From the NCBI GenBank assembly GCA_029433265.1, contig JAQTHT010000001.1:186001-250000 (forward strand): a stretch of 64,000 nucleotides of DNA, given 5' to 3'. A program made the translations under genes and the position numbers. Under the pieces are notes generated by a model, which saw nothing but the letters and a program-made list of their open reading frames with translations, did not search any database and was not told the DNA's origin. Positions 25,636 through 34,159 of the stretch are shown here, piece after piece. Numbering within the stretch: position 1 is the first letter of the stretch; every line of letters starts with the position of its first letter. This DNA is from Leuconostocaceae bacterium ESL0958 (GTDB taxonomy: Bacteria; Bacillota; Bacilli; Lactobacillales; Lactobacillaceae).

Positions 25636-26112
25636 ATGCGACTCTGGCATTATGAACTCATCCCAACGCTCTCCCGGCAGCACTTATTAGGTCAGTGGCG
25701 GGAAGTCTTAGCCATTACCGGGGCCATTCGGAAACAGGGCGAAGTCAACCATGCGACGGTTAACCGACTCAAGGATTACGACTTAGATCATTTATTAGTT
25801 TATATTCAGTTGGTCAAGGAGGAGATGAACCGACGGGGCTACCGGACAACGGTTAAATCTCAGCAAAAGTTAATTGATGATGTTGGCTATAATTGGGCTC
25901 GTCCGTTGCCTTATCACAAGGATGACCAGGGCTTAGTAACCCTAGCCAATGGTCAAGCGCTTTATGCCGGTTTTCATGATGATCGCTATTTGCTGCAAAA
26001 TTTGTATATGATGCAGGAAAAGGCGGACACCGATCAAATTGATTGGTCGACCTGGCAGGCCATGGTGGCCAGTATGCTGGCGGTCCATCCAACTTTACCT
26101 ATTCGAGCATAA
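25636..26112 (+). CDS. Pyrimidine dimer DNA glycosylase/endonuclease V-like protein
   Basis: A 158-residue protein whose N-terminus MRLWHYELIPTLSRQHLLGQWREVLAITGAI matches the TIGR02328 group of the pyrimidine-dimer DNA glycosylase family (PF03013), distantly related to phage T4 endonuclease V. T4 endonuclease V uses the alpha-amino group of Thr2 as nucleophile; the residue after Met here is Arg, so dimer glycosylase activity is uncertain. The HATVNRLKDYDLDHL segment matches the second conserved block. It stands alone with its own terminator. Repair function is an inference from family. Confidence 0.75.
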   Translation: MRLWHYELIPTLSRQHLLGQWREVLAITGAIRKQGEVNHATVNRLKDYDLDHLLVYIQLVKEEMNRRGYRTTVKSQQKLIDDVGYNWARPLPYHKDDQGLVTLANGQALYAGFHDDRYLLQNLYMMQEKADTDQIDWSTWQAMVASMLAVHPTLPIRA

Positions 26113-26120
26113 CGACTTAG

Positions 26121-26145
26121 CCTGAGCTTTTGCTCAGGTTTTTTT
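26121..26145 (+). terminator. Terminator after the glycosylase-like gene
   Basis: CCTGAGC-TTTT-GCTCAGG followed by seven T. Confidence 0.88.
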
Positions 26146-26268
26146 GGTTGGGGCGGTAAAAGTAGGCGCCTTTGCGTACCATGCGCTAAGCAGTGGGGAA
26201 TCACTGTTGGCAGCTCCTCAATTGAGAGGCGCTGTCTGTCGGATGACAAATAGCAAAGGAGTTTGTAG

Positions 26269-27309
26269 ATGGAGAGAAAGAAAACAGTGGTGGTGGCCGT
26301 TAAGATTGGCCTCCTGCTCATCGCCTGCTTGAGCTGGTTATTGGCTGCCGTCCCCAAAGGGCATGCCTATGTCTTTGACTCGGCTAAATTTCAAAAGGGG
26401 CTCGTGCCAGATACCAGCCGGAGTCCTTTTAATGCGGTTGTTTACATTGTTAATACGGAGACTGGCCATTCCGGTTCCGGCGTCTTGATTGGGCCGGACA
26501 CTGTCCTGACGGCTGCCCATGTTGTGTTAGATGATGTGGAAGGAGCACAGCCGGCAGACTGGCCGAGGCGGCTAGTTGATCCAAGGCAATTGCTAGTGCG
26601 ACCAGGCTATCCTGGCAACGACGAAGCAGACCGGCAGCGCAATGCTGCTAGTCAACAGTACCGCGGGGCGGCATTGTCGATTCCACCAGCTTATTTCAGG
26701 GCAGCCATGCTACCAGCTGGGCCCGACAGTGATCCGGGGGACCATGATTTAGCCATCATTCACCTCAATCGCCCGGTGCCCAATGCACCCACATTGCCGT
26801 TAGGTGAATTACGGGCCCAAGATATTGCCAGTACCATGATTTCAGCAGTTGGCTACCCAGCGACCCTAGGGCCGGGCAATGAAGCTGCGCCTGAAAATAG
26901 CCAAGAGCGGATGTATGTTGATACCGGCTGGGCAGAGAGTGTGGCTAGTCATCAAATTGCTAGTCGCACCGTTAACTGGGCCCATGGCAATTCTGGTGGC
27001 CCAATTTTGAACCAAGCCAACCAGGTGGTTGGGATTGTCAGCGCTTCAAATTCGCAGGGTAATTACGCCACTCGAATTAATCCCGAGGCAGCCTGCTGGA
27101 TTCATGAAGCGATGGCAGAGCCGGCGACCATGTTAACGCCAGAGAATGTGCGCAACCAATGGCGCCGTTTCGGTCGCGAGCAAATTTACTTTGATGGGCA
27201 GGGGACGGCGACCCAAATCATGGCCATCGAACCGAGTGCCGTCGGTGCTTTGGATTTGTCTCGACCGGGGGTGGCGAATAATGAAAGTGCTGGCCACGAT
27301 GAGCTATAA
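26269..27309 (+). CDS. Secreted trypsin-like serine protease (V8/glutamyl endopeptidase-like)
   Basis: A 346-residue exported protease. Basic N-terminus and hydrophobic core (9-28), likely signal peptidase cleavage after GHA (31-33). The chymotrypsin-fold triad is complete: His84 in LTAAHVV, Asp160 in DHDLAIIHL, Ser242 in HGNSGGPI, all with typical spacing. About 65 residues follow the catalytic domain with no PDZ domain or membrane anchor, so it is not HtrA. AAAGGAG precedes ATG 26269. It is monocistronic between a terminator and the rplU promoter. Substrate unknown; extracellular or wall proteins are likely. Confidence 0.88.
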   Translation: MERKKTVVVAVKIGLLLIACLSWLLAAVPKGHAYVFDSAKFQKGLVPDTSRSPFNAVVYIVNTETGHSGSGVLIGPDTVLTAAHVVLDDVEGAQPADWPRRLVDPRQLLVRPGYPGNDEADRQRNAASQQYRGAALSIPPAYFRAAMLPAGPDSDPGDHDLAIIHLNRPVPNAPTLPLGELRAQDIASTMISAVGYPATLGPGNEAAPENSQERMYVDTGWAESVASHQIASRTVNWAHGNSGGPILNQANQVVGIVSASNSQGNYATRINPEAACWIHEAMAEPATMLTPENVRNQWRRFGREQIYFDGQGTATQIMAIEPSAVGALDLSRPGVANNESAGHDEL

Positions 27310-27334
27310 TAAGCGCTAGCAGCCTGGTCAGACC

Positions 27335-27463
27335 TTGCCTTCTACGGTCAGGTCTGCTACAATGGAACAGTTGTTAGCAAAGCTGCAACCACATCTGTCA
27401 GGTTGAAGATGCTCGAAGAGCCGCCTGGTAGGGTGAGTCTAAGTATAAAAGGAGATTTCAATA
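27335..27463 (+). promoter_or_regulatory. rplU promoter and L21-type leader
   Basis: TTGCCT (27335-27340), 17-base spacer, extended -10 TG-C-TACAAT (27355-27363). The predicted 5' UTR of about 95 bases has paired segments and sits where the L21 autoregulatory leader occurs in Firmicutes. The leader assignment rests on position, not on a model search. Confidence 0.5.
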
Positions 27464-27763
27464 ATGGCCTACGCAATTATTGTAACTGGCGGCAAGCAAT
27501 ACAAAGTCGCTGAAGGCGACACCATCTTCGTGGAGAAGTTGGACGCGCAAGAAGGTGAAAAGGTAGTCTTTGACCAAGTTGTTTTGACTGACTCAAAGAT
27601 TGGAACGCCTTTTGTTGAAGGTGCTAAGGTTTCTGCTACGGTGGAAAAGCAAGGGAAGGAAAAGAAGGTGGTTACTTTCAAGTACCGTCCTAAGAAGCAC
27701 TCCCACACTAAGCAGGGACACCGCCAACCATATACGCGCGTGAAGATTGATTCCATCGCGTAA
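27464..27763 (+). CDS. rplU: 50S ribosomal protein L21
   Basis: A 99-residue ribosomal protein binding 23S rRNA in the large subunit. [25 protein letters not shown] is the L21 N-terminal signature and [23 protein letters not shown] its C-terminal basic region. AAGGAG precedes ATG 27464. rpmA follows after only 26 bases; the prp gene that often lies between them in Firmicutes is missing. Confidence 0.98.
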   Translation: MAYAIIVTGGKQYKVAEGDTIFVEKLDAQEGEKVVFDQVVLTDSKIGTPFVEGAKVSATVEKQGKEKKVVTFKYRPKKHSHTKQGHRQPYTRVKIDSIA

Positions 27764-27789
27764 TCATCACTGTAAAGGAGAATAGACTT

Positions 27790-28101
27790 ATGTTGATGAA
27801 TCAAGATAACTTACAACTCTTTGCCCACCACAAGGGGGGCGGATCCTCAGCCAACGGCCGTGACTCAGCTGGTCGTCGTCTGGGCACGAAGGTCGCTGAT
27901 GGCCAAGCTTTGACTGCTGGTGCTATCATTTACCGTCAGCGTGGTACGCACATCTATCCTGGTCAAAATGTTAAGCGCGGTAACGATGACACGCTTTTTG
28001 CTTTGACGGATGGCGTGGTAAAGTTCGAACGCAAGGGTCGCGACAAGCGCCAAGTTTCCGTTTATACTCGGGAAGAATACCAAAAGTTGGCGCAAGCCTA
28101 A
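27790..28101 (+). CDS. rpmA: 50S ribosomal protein L27 with Firmicutes pre-sequence
   Basis: A 103-residue protein at the peptidyl-transferase centre. It carries the cleavable N-terminal extension typical of Firmicutes: NLQLF-A at about 7-12, corresponding to NLQFF-A in Staphylococcus, which the cysteine protease Prp cuts before Ala. The mature form would start AHHKGGGSS. The rest ([43 protein letters not shown]) is standard. ATG 27790 or 27796 could be used. Cleavage is needed in Staphylococcus because the extension would block the ribosome active site, so a Prp must be encoded elsewhere or another protease does it. Confidence 0.97.
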   Translation: MLMNQDNLQLFAHHKGGGSSANGRDSAGRRLGTKVADGQALTAGAIIYRQRGTHIYPGQNVKRGNDDTLFALTDGVVKFERKGRDKRQVSVYTREEYQKLAQA

Positions 28102-28105
28102 CTTG

Positions 28106-28131
28106 AAAAGCAGCCTTCGGCTGCTTTTTTC
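28106..28131 (+). terminator. Terminator after rpmA
   Basis: AAAAGCAGCC-TTC-GGCTGCTTTTTT hairpin directly after the stop codon. Confidence 0.9.
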
Positions 28132-28157
28132 TTTGATTTTTTGAGGAGATTGAGGAC

Positions 28158-30026
28158 ATGGATATTGCATTAATTGGCGCTGGACCAAGGAATTTAGCGT
28201 TACTGGAAGCCCTGCTCTACAAATGGCAAAAGGAACCACTGTCGGTCACGCTCTTCGACCCTTATCCTGTTGGCGGTCGAGTTTGGACTCCTTTTTTCCC
28301 GCAGAATGAAACTTTTTTGATGAACACGGTTGCCAATCAGGTGACGCTTTTTTATGATGCGGACGGGCAGGAGCCTAGTCCGCAACGGCCTGGTCTGTTA
28401 ACCTGGGCCAAGCAGCAAGGACCTGCTTTTCTAGCAGCCCATCCCAAATATCCTGCCGCTTATCGGCAGGAGTTAACCCGCTTGCAAGATAAGTCTGCTT
28501 ACAGTAGTCGGGGTTTAATGGGCGTTTATGCCGCTTGGTATTATGAGCAACTGGTTCAAGACTTACCGGCGCAGGTAACGGTGGCCTACCAGCAGACGGC
28601 CGTGACTGCCTGCTGGCGGCAGCCCGACCAGCGCTATCAACTGGAGACAGCAAACGATGCTACTTATCTCTTTGATGCGGTGGTCTGGGCCCCTGGTCAT
28701 TTAGACAATCAGCTCAGTCCAAGGCAGGCAGACTTAGCCGCCTTTGCGAAGGCAAATAAGTTGCACTATTATCCAGCCAAACATCCAGCGGAGCAAGATT
28801 TAACCGCTTTGGGACCGCATGATTGCATCTTGGTACAAGGCTTAGGATTGACTTTTTTCGATGAACTACAGGCTTTGACGGTGGCGAAAGGGGGCCGCTA
28901 TGAACGGGCAACGGATGGTCACTTACTTTACCATCCCTCAGGCCAGGAACCCACGTTAGTACTTGGTTCGCGGTCTGCTTTTCCTGCCAAAGCAAGGGGT
29001 GTGAATCAGAAAGCAGCCAGCCAACGCCATCAGCCCGTTTTCTTTACACTAGATAAGCTCCAGCAGTTAGCTGGTCCTGATCGCCAATTGGCCTATGAAG
29101 ACTTTTATCATTTGCTGGACCTTGAATTAACGGCTAAATCATTGACCAACCAAGTGGCCCAGTTAACCGACCGGTCTAAGGACGAGCAGGCGGCTATCCT
29201 GGCAGCCATTGCGGATCCGGCCAACTGGCCTAGTTTGAATCAACGCTTTGGCCTCAGCTTGGCTACCCAGATTGATTGGCAGGCGCTGGCTAATCCGACC
29301 TATGACCCTGCTAGCGGACAGTCCTTCCAGGATTTTTGGGTTGACCAACTAAGGGCGGAACTAGCAGATGCCCAGCTTGGCAATGAGTTAGCGCCATTGG
29401 CCGGAGCTTTTGATTTGCTACGGGATTTGCGCCATACGGTCCGAACGCTCTTTGAAGCGGGCTACTTTAGCCCAGCTGCCTATGAACAGGTGTTAAAGAC
29501 CTTTCGGTCACTGGATAATAAATTGTCAGCGGGGCCACCCCTTGAGCGCATTGAACAACTGTTGGCCTTAGTCCAGTCCGGGCAAGCCCAGGTCGCCGGT
29601 CCGAACTTTACCGTCACAGCAGGTGCAGCTGATTTCATCGGACAAGATGCTTTGGGCCAGCGCTACCATGGTACGGCCTTTTTGGAAGCCCGTTTGCCAA
29701 AAGTTGACTACCGCTTAGCTGAGAGTCCATTGCTTGCTTCCTTGGCGGCGCAGGGCTTGCTCCAGGGCGCCAACTGGCCTCAAAATAGCCAGGGGCAGTC
29801 CTTAGTGCCCCAAGCCGTTCAAGTGGACTCGGAGACTGGAGAACTAATCGACCAGCAGGGACAGCCCGTACCCGGCCTCTACCTCACCGGGATTCCTTTG
29901 GAAGGGACCCGCTGGTTCACCACGGTCATTCCTAGACCAGGCGTTCAGACACCAATTTTCATGGAGGCGCAGCGATTAGCGAAGCACTTAGTGGCGGGGG
30001 GCACTGCTCGCGATAAAAGGCATTAA
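28158..30026 (+). CDS. FAD/NAD(P)-binding protein (HI0933/NAD_binding_9-like)
   Basis: A 622-residue predicted flavoprotein. A Rossmann dinucleotide-binding loop at the very start (DIALIGAGPRNLALLEAL, with GAGPRN in place of GxGxxG), FDPYPVGGRVW at about 34-44, and a second nucleotide-related segment VVWAPGHLDNQL (about 175-186) match the PF13454 FAD-NAD(P)-binding family. The C-terminal VPGLYLTGIPLEGTRWFTT resembles the FAD-closing loop of such oxidoreductases. The substrate is not known; members often sit as single genes in lactobacilli. GAGGA precedes ATG 28158, and a GC-rich terminator follows. Confidence 0.8.
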   Translation: MDIALIGAGPRNLALLEALLYKWQKEPLSVTLFDPYPVGGRVWTPFFPQNETFLMNTVANQVTLFYDADGQEPSPQRPGLLTWAKQQGPAFLAAHPKYPAAYRQELTRLQDKSAYSSRGLMGVYAAWYYEQLVQDLPAQVTVAYQQTAVTACWRQPDQRYQLETANDATYLFDAVVWAPGHLDNQLSPRQADLAAFAKANKLHYYPAKHPAEQDLTALGPHDCILVQGLGLTFFDELQALTVAKGGRYERATDGHLLYHPSGQEPTLVLGSRSAFPAKARGVNQKAASQRHQPVFFTLDKLQQLAGPDRQLAYEDFYHLLDLELTAKSLTNQVAQLTDRSKDEQAAILAAIADPANWPSLNQRFGLSLATQIDWQALANPTYDPASGQSFQDFWVDQLRAELADAQLGNELAPLAGAFDLLRDLRHTVRTLFEAGYFSPAAYEQVLKTFRSLDNKLSAGPPLERIEQLLALVQSGQAQVAGPNFTVTAGAADFIGQDALGQRYHGTAFLEARLPKVDYRLAESPLLASLAAQGLLQGANWPQNSQGQSLVPQAVQVDSETGELIDQQGQPVPGLYLTGIPLEGTRWFTTVIPRPGVQTPIFMEAQRLAKHLVAGGTARDKRH

Positions 30027-30042
30027 GGTCAGCCCGACCAGA

Positions 30043-30068
30043 GCCCGTCCCTTGGGGGACGGGCCTTT
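30043..30068 (+). terminator. GC-rich hairpin after the flavoprotein-like gene
   Basis: GCCCGTCCC pairs with GGGACGGGC around a short TTGG loop, followed by TTTT; the T tract is short, so efficiency is uncertain. Confidence 0.65.
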
Positions 30069-30169
30069 TCAATGGTATGGCTGGCGGAACAAGCAGCTGC
30101 TTGATGAGGTCGTGTTAGTAGCCCCCTGGCTTGTATTATGAGAAAAAAATGAAAGGAACGGCCTTTTTG

Positions 30170-30178
30170 TGGTAAACT
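30170..30178 (+). promoter_or_regulatory. Extended -10 box of the M24 peptidase gene
   Basis: TG-G-TAAACT, 35 bases before ATG 30213, without a clear -35. Confidence 0.45.
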
Positions 30179-30212
30179 AGCGCCAAGTAGAAAAACAGTG
30201 GGGGGAAGCAAT

Positions 30213-31304
30213 ATGGGATTTTTTGAACAACGAATTCAGAACTTACAAAAGCTCTTGATCAACTTAGACTTGGATGGCTTGTTGATTGGGGACGGCATGA
30301 ATATGCGCTACTTGACGGATTTCAAGGGTGGGACCGGCGATGGCTTACTCTTAGTTAGCCGAGAGCAGGCCGTCTTGATTACGGATGCCCGTTACGAAAA
30401 TGAGTACCAGGACGCCCTGCCAGCGGGCGTTGCCTTTGATGTCACCCGTGGCTACGATGAACAGGCTGCCCGCCGGGTCAAAGAATGGGGGCTCAAGCGC
30501 TTGGGCTTCGAGGCCAGCATGCCTTATGACCGTTATGAGCGTTTGGATGATCTCATGCCCATCAACGTGGCTTTTGACGCCGTACCAGGGGCCGTTGAAG
30601 CTTTGCGAGAAGTCAAAGATGAGATGGAAGTGGCTGCCTTGAAGCGAGCGGCCGCTGCGTCGATTAAGGCCTTTGAGCAGTTAGTACAAGAAATCAAGGT
30701 CGGCATGACAGAAAAAGAGGTCGCCAACCGGTTGGATGCGCTGCAAAAGGAATACGGTGCAGACAAGGCTTCCTTTGACACCATCGTGGCTTCCGGCTAC
30801 CGGGCAGCATTGCCACACGGTGGGGCCAGCGATAAGCAGTTGGCAGCAGGCGAACTCGTGACCATCGACTTCGGCTACTACGTGGATGGCTATACCTCAG
30901 ACATTACTCGCACGATTGCCATGGGATCAGTTGATCCTGAACTGAGCAAAATTTATGACATTGTGCGCCAAGCCAACGAAAATGCACTGGCGGTTATCAA
31001 ACCTGGTTTGTCAACGGCTGAAGTCGACAGGGTGGCGCGCGACTACATCCAAGAGGCGGGCTATGGCGCTGCCTTTAGTCACGCGACGGGTCACGGTGCA
31101 GGCTTGGACATCCATGAAGGCCCCGTTTTGTCGACACGCTCTAGCGATGAACTAGTCGCCGGTAACCTGCTGACGGTGGAACCAGGAATTTACCTGGCTG
31201 GCAAAGGGGGCGTGCGCATTGAAGACGATGTACTGGTAACGCCAACTGGTTCTGAAAATTTGACGGCCGCTTTGTCCAAAGACCTGTTGGTCATTGACGA
31301 TTAA
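30213..31304 (+). CDS. M24 family Xaa-Pro peptidase
   Basis: A 363-residue cytoplasmic metallopeptidase of the Xaa-Pro aminopeptidase/dipeptidase type (YqhT/PepQ-like). N-terminal creatinase-like domain (1-125) with GDGMNMRYLTDFKG, and a pita-bread catalytic domain. The two-metal ligands are visible: Asp in TIDFGYYVDGYTSD, His in ATGHGAGLDIHEGP, Glu in VEPGIYL and the final Glu in RIEDDVLV. It trims proline-containing peptides, important in peptide-dependent lactic acid bacteria. ATG 30213 is preferred because GGGGGAAG lies just upstream of it; an in-frame GTG at 30198 lies within the leader. Dipeptidase versus aminopeptidase cannot be told from sequence alone. Confidence 0.9.
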   Translation: MGFFEQRIQNLQKLLINLDLDGLLIGDGMNMRYLTDFKGGTGDGLLLVSREQAVLITDARYENEYQDALPAGVAFDVTRGYDEQAARRVKEWGLKRLGFEASMPYDRYERLDDLMPINVAFDAVPGAVEALREVKDEMEVAALKRAAAASIKAFEQLVQEIKVGMTEKEVANRLDALQKEYGADKASFDTIVASGYRAALPHGGASDKQLAAGELVTIDFGYYVDGYTSDITRTIAMGSVDPELSKIYDIVRQANENALAVIKPGLSTAEVDRVARDYIQEAGYGAAFSHATGHGAGLDIHEGPVLSTRSSDELVAGNLLTVEPGIYLAGKGGVRIEDDVLVTPTGSENLTAALSKDLLVIDD

Positions 31305-31309
31305 TGCCA

Positions 31310-31338
31310 AGCCTCCAACCGCTGTTGGAGGCTTTTTT
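31310..31338 (+). terminator. Terminator after the M24 peptidase gene
   Basis: AGCCTCCAAC-CGCT-GTTGGAGGCT-T6 hairpin. Confidence 0.9.
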
Positions 31339-31391
31339 GAGAGCTTTAATGACGGCCCTTTAGATGGTAAGATAAAGGACAGGAGGCAACG

Positions 31392-32741
31392 ATGGAAGAG
31401 ATACAATTACGGCATACCAACGACTTACATTCCCACTTGGAAAACTGGCCAAGGATTCGGCGTTATTTGCAAGCTGGGCGGGCCGGCCAACGGGCCGTCT
31501 TTAATTTTGATATTGGGGATGCCATTGACCGCTTTCACCCGTTGTCGGATGCCACGTTAGGTAAGGGCAATGTTTTGTTGCTCAATACGGCCGACTATGA
31601 TGCCGTTACGATTGGCAATAATGAAGGCTTAGGGATGGCCCATCAAGCGCTGAATAGGCTCTATGATCAGGCCAATTTTCCAGTCCTGCTTGCCAATATG
31701 CTAGACCAAAGCACAGGCCAGCAGCCAACCTGGGCCGAACCTTATCGGATTTTGACTACGGCGGCCGGCACTAAAATGGCTGTTATCGGCCTAACGGCAC
31801 CTTACCAGGAAACCTACCGCTCCTTAGGTTGGGCACCGGAACCGGCAGCGGATACGCTGGCCCGGCTTTTGCCAACTGTACGGGCCCAGGCCGATTTTGT
31901 CGTCTTGCTCTCCCATCTCGGCCTGCCGACCGATCGTGCCTTGGCCGATCAGTTTGACGTCGATATTATTTTAGGCGCCCACACCCATCATTTGTTAGCG
32001 GCCGGGGAGCGGCGCAACGGCACCCTGTTAGCAGCCGCTGGCCGTTATGGTGATCACGTTGGTCAGGTGGACTTGATGATTGATGACCAGCATCAGCTGC
32101 TGGCTAGTCGGGCTAAAGCTTTTCCTGTGGGGGACTTACCGACAGAACCGGGCGATGCAGCCGAGATTGCCGCTTGGTGGCAGGAAGGCGTGGCCATTGA
32201 AGAAGCCGAGCCCGTCACCCAGCTGGCCCAAAAGCAGACGGTGGCTGACCAGGCCCAGGCCTGTTTGTCGGCCCTCCAGTCCTTCTTTCAACTCCCCGCT
32301 GCTTTTTGCTCCACTGGGCTATTCTTAAAGGAACTACCAGCCGGTCCCGTGAATGTTTATGATTTTCTGGCGGACATGCCCCACGGCATTAATCCGATGA
32401 AAATCACCCTCACGGGTCAAGCACTGAAAGCGTTGTTACAGGAAATGGCCGACAAGGGCAGTTTCTTGGCGAGCCAGCGGATTAAAGGGGCTGGTTTTCG
32501 CGGCGATGTCTTTGGCGAGTTAGTCAGTCGGGGGTTGGGCTTGAATGCAGCGGGTCAACCAACTTATGCAGGAAAGGTCATTTTGGATGACCAGCAGTAT
32601 GCGCTGGCGACGTTAGACCATTACCGTTTCTTTGATTACTTCAACATGCTCAATGACGCACCGGCAGAAATTCACCTAGAACTTTTTCTCCGGGAACTCA
32701 TGGCGCAGTATTACCAAAAAGAAAGTCAACAGACGCACTAG
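31392..32741 (+). CDS. Metallophosphatase/5'-nucleotidase (YunD-like)
   Basis: A 449-residue two-domain phosphoesterase. The N-terminal calcineurin domain (1-210) has HTNDLHSH (8-15), GDAIDR, IGNNEGLG, LLSHLG and the GAHTHH motif; the C-terminal 5'-nucleotidase domain (about 230-449) binds the nucleoside. There is no signal peptide, unlike many 5'-nucleotidases, so it should be cytoplasmic like Bacillus YunD. It may dephosphorylate nucleotides or related compounds. AGGAGG precedes ATG 31392. The next gene, yutD, is 17 bases downstream, as in other Bacilli. Confidence 0.88.
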   Translation: MEEIQLRHTNDLHSHLENWPRIRRYLQAGRAGQRAVFNFDIGDAIDRFHPLSDATLGKGNVLLLNTADYDAVTIGNNEGLGMAHQALNRLYDQANFPVLLANMLDQSTGQQPTWAEPYRILTTAAGTKMAVIGLTAPYQETYRSLGWAPEPAADTLARLLPTVRAQADFVVLLSHLGLPTDRALADQFDVDIILGAHTHHLLAAGERRNGTLLAAAGRYGDHVGQVDLMIDDQHQLLASRAKAFPVGDLPTEPGDAAEIAAWWQEGVAIEEAEPVTQLAQKQTVADQAQACLSALQSFFQLPAAFCSTGLFLKELPAGPVNVYDFLADMPHGINPMKITLTGQALKALLQEMADKGSFLASQRIKGAGFRGDVFGELVSRGLGLNAAGQPTYAGKVILDDQQYALATLDHYRFFDYFNMLNDAPAEIHLELFLRELMAQYYQKESQQTH

Positions 32742-32758
32742 TCTGTTTTAGGAAAACT

Positions 32759-33454
32759 ATGGACCACCAAAGTCTTAAAGAAAAAACAGCAGCACAACAG
32801 GAAGAGCGCCGGCAAGGTTATCCCGTCGCAATGGCAGGCAACGAGATTCAAATTGCTGACTTGCGCTTTACCCTAGTTGAAAATTATAAGGAAGCCTTTG
32901 ATCCGGAGCAGTTAGCAGTGCGCTATACGCCGCTATTGGCCCGTTATGATTATGTAGTCGGGGACCTGTCTGCCGGCCAACTCCGCCTCCGTGGTTTTTA
33001 TGATAATGAACGGGCAGTGACGGCCAATCAAAAGATTCAAAGTTTGGCAGATTATCTCTATGAAACGGTCAACTTTGGGGCCCCTTATTTTGTACTAGTC
33101 AATCAAGCCGCTAAGTTTTCGGCCGCCCCTGTGCAGGACTTTTTGAAAACTTGGGAAAAAGAACATCCGAAGAAAAAGGGCCCGAAGCGCGAACAACCAA
33201 TCCGGAATGGTCGGGGCAAGAAAACGGCGGGGCAGGCAGCGCCTGCTGGGCGTCCAGCACAGCGGGGAGCAGCGCCAGCCGGTCCTAAGGGTAAAAAAAC
33301 AAAACCCACACGTCGGAAAAAGGGCCGGCCCCAGTCGGGCAATCCTGGCCAGACTGGGGCAGCTAAAGCAAAGGGTCCATCTGGCAAGGGTCAGCAACGC
33401 CCCCGATTTTCCATTCGGCAACGATCTGACCAATCGACTTCAGAACACATCTAG
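32759..33454 (+). CDS. yutD: YutD family protein with long basic disordered tail
   Basis: A 231-residue protein. Residues about 20-130 are the YutD/DUF1027 domain (FTLVENYKEAFDPEQLAVRYTPLLARYDYVVGDL, then QLRLRGFYDN and NFGAPYFVLVNQ), of unknown function. The last 95 or so residues are a Lys/Arg/Gly/Pro/Gln/Ala-rich low-complexity tail (KKKGPKREQP, KGKKTKPTRRKKGRPQ) that should be disordered and able to bind RNA, DNA or wall polymer. Such a tail is seen in some lactobacillar YutD proteins but not in Bacillus. It is likely co-transcribed with the 5'-nucleotidase. Confidence 0.85.
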   Translation: MDHQSLKEKTAAQQEERRQGYPVAMAGNEIQIADLRFTLVENYKEAFDPEQLAVRYTPLLARYDYVVGDLSAGQLRLRGFYDNERAVTANQKIQSLADYLYETVNFGAPYFVLVNQAAKFSAAPVQDFLKTWEKEHPKKKGPKREQPIRNGRGKKTAGQAAPAGRPAQRGAAPAGPKGKKTKPTRRKKGRPQSGNPGQTGAAKAKGPSGKGQQRPRFSIRQRSDQSTSEHI

Positions 33455-33474
33455 GCTGTGTTTTTTTCTTGTCC

Positions 33475-33522
33475 TTGTTATTTTTTAGTAACCTGATAAA
33501 ATCATAAAAGGTTACTAAAAAA
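33475..33522 (+). promoter_or_regulatory. bioY promoter with BirA operator
   Basis: TTTTTTAGTAACC (33481-33493) and its exact reverse complement GGTTACTAAAAAA (33510-33522) are separated by 16 bases, the BirA operator architecture. The extended -10 TG-A-TAAAAT (33494-33502) sits between the half-sites and TTGTTA (33475-33480) is the -35, 16 bases away. Biotin-loaded BirA, encoded just downstream, should cover the promoter. Confidence 0.85.
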
Positions 33523-33533
33523 GGAGCAGAACA

Positions 33534-34103
33534 ATGCAAGCGCAAACAAGCATCCAAAAATTAACGCAAATGGCCTTTTTTCTGGCCCTAGTCATTGTCT
33601 TAGGACTTTTTCCGGCACTGCCACTCGGTGTTTTGCCGGTCCCTATCGTGCTACAAAATTTAGCCGTCCTGCTGATGGCCTTACTACTGCCGACTCGACA
33701 GGCGGTCACCGTCATGTTGGGCTTTTTGTTACTGCTGGCCCTGGGCCTGCCCGTACTATCTGGCGGGCGGGGCGGCTTATTGCTGGTCGTTGGGCCCACA
33801 GCCGGTTATCTCTGGTCCTGGCTGCTGTTAGCCCCTGTCTATCGTGGGTTCAGCCATTGGTTGGGCCGTCTTTGGCCCCGCTTCCAACAATCTTATAGCG
33901 GGCGCGGCTTGTTACTGCTGCTAGTCAATACCTGCCTGGTATACCCGCTCGGCGCGGCTTGGTTGTCCTGGCACCAGCACCTCGCTTACTGGCCGACCCT
34001 TTGGGCCAATGTGGTCTTTCTGCCTGGCGATTTTGTAAAAGTAGCCCTAGCGGTAGTCGTTGCGCTGGCGCTTGAGCGGGCTTTGCGACTGGCCAGGAAC
34101 TAG
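33534..34103 (+). CDS. bioY: Biotin transporter BioY (ECF S-component)
   Basis: A 189-residue membrane protein with about six hydrophobic segments. KLTQMAFFLALVIVLG, the LPVPIVLQNLAVLL segment and LGLPVLSGGRGGLLLVVGPTAGYLWSW are BioY hallmarks. It captures biotin and works with the shared EcfAA'T energising module encoded elsewhere. The BirA operator and the adjacent birA fit a biotin-uptake regulon. No biotin synthesis genes lie nearby, suggesting dependence on external biotin, though the rest of the genome is not visible. Confidence 0.93.
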   Translation: MQAQTSIQKLTQMAFFLALVIVLGLFPALPLGVLPVPIVLQNLAVLLMALLLPTRQAVTVMLGFLLLLALGLPVLSGGRGGLLLVVGPTAGYLWSWLLLAPVYRGFSHWLGRLWPRFQQSYSGRGLLLLLVNTCLVYPLGAAWLSWHQHLAYWPTLWANVVFLPGDFVKVALAVVVALALERALRLARN

Positions 34104-34159
34104 TGGAGCTAGTCAGTTATTTCCTGTAAAATAACAACATAAAGGGATGGGGGACTGCC

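Noticed and set aside
34116-34135. Second BirA operator before birA
   Set aside because: GTTATTT/AAATAAC is an inverted repeat but the spacing (6 bases) and half-sites do not match the BirA operator found before bioY.
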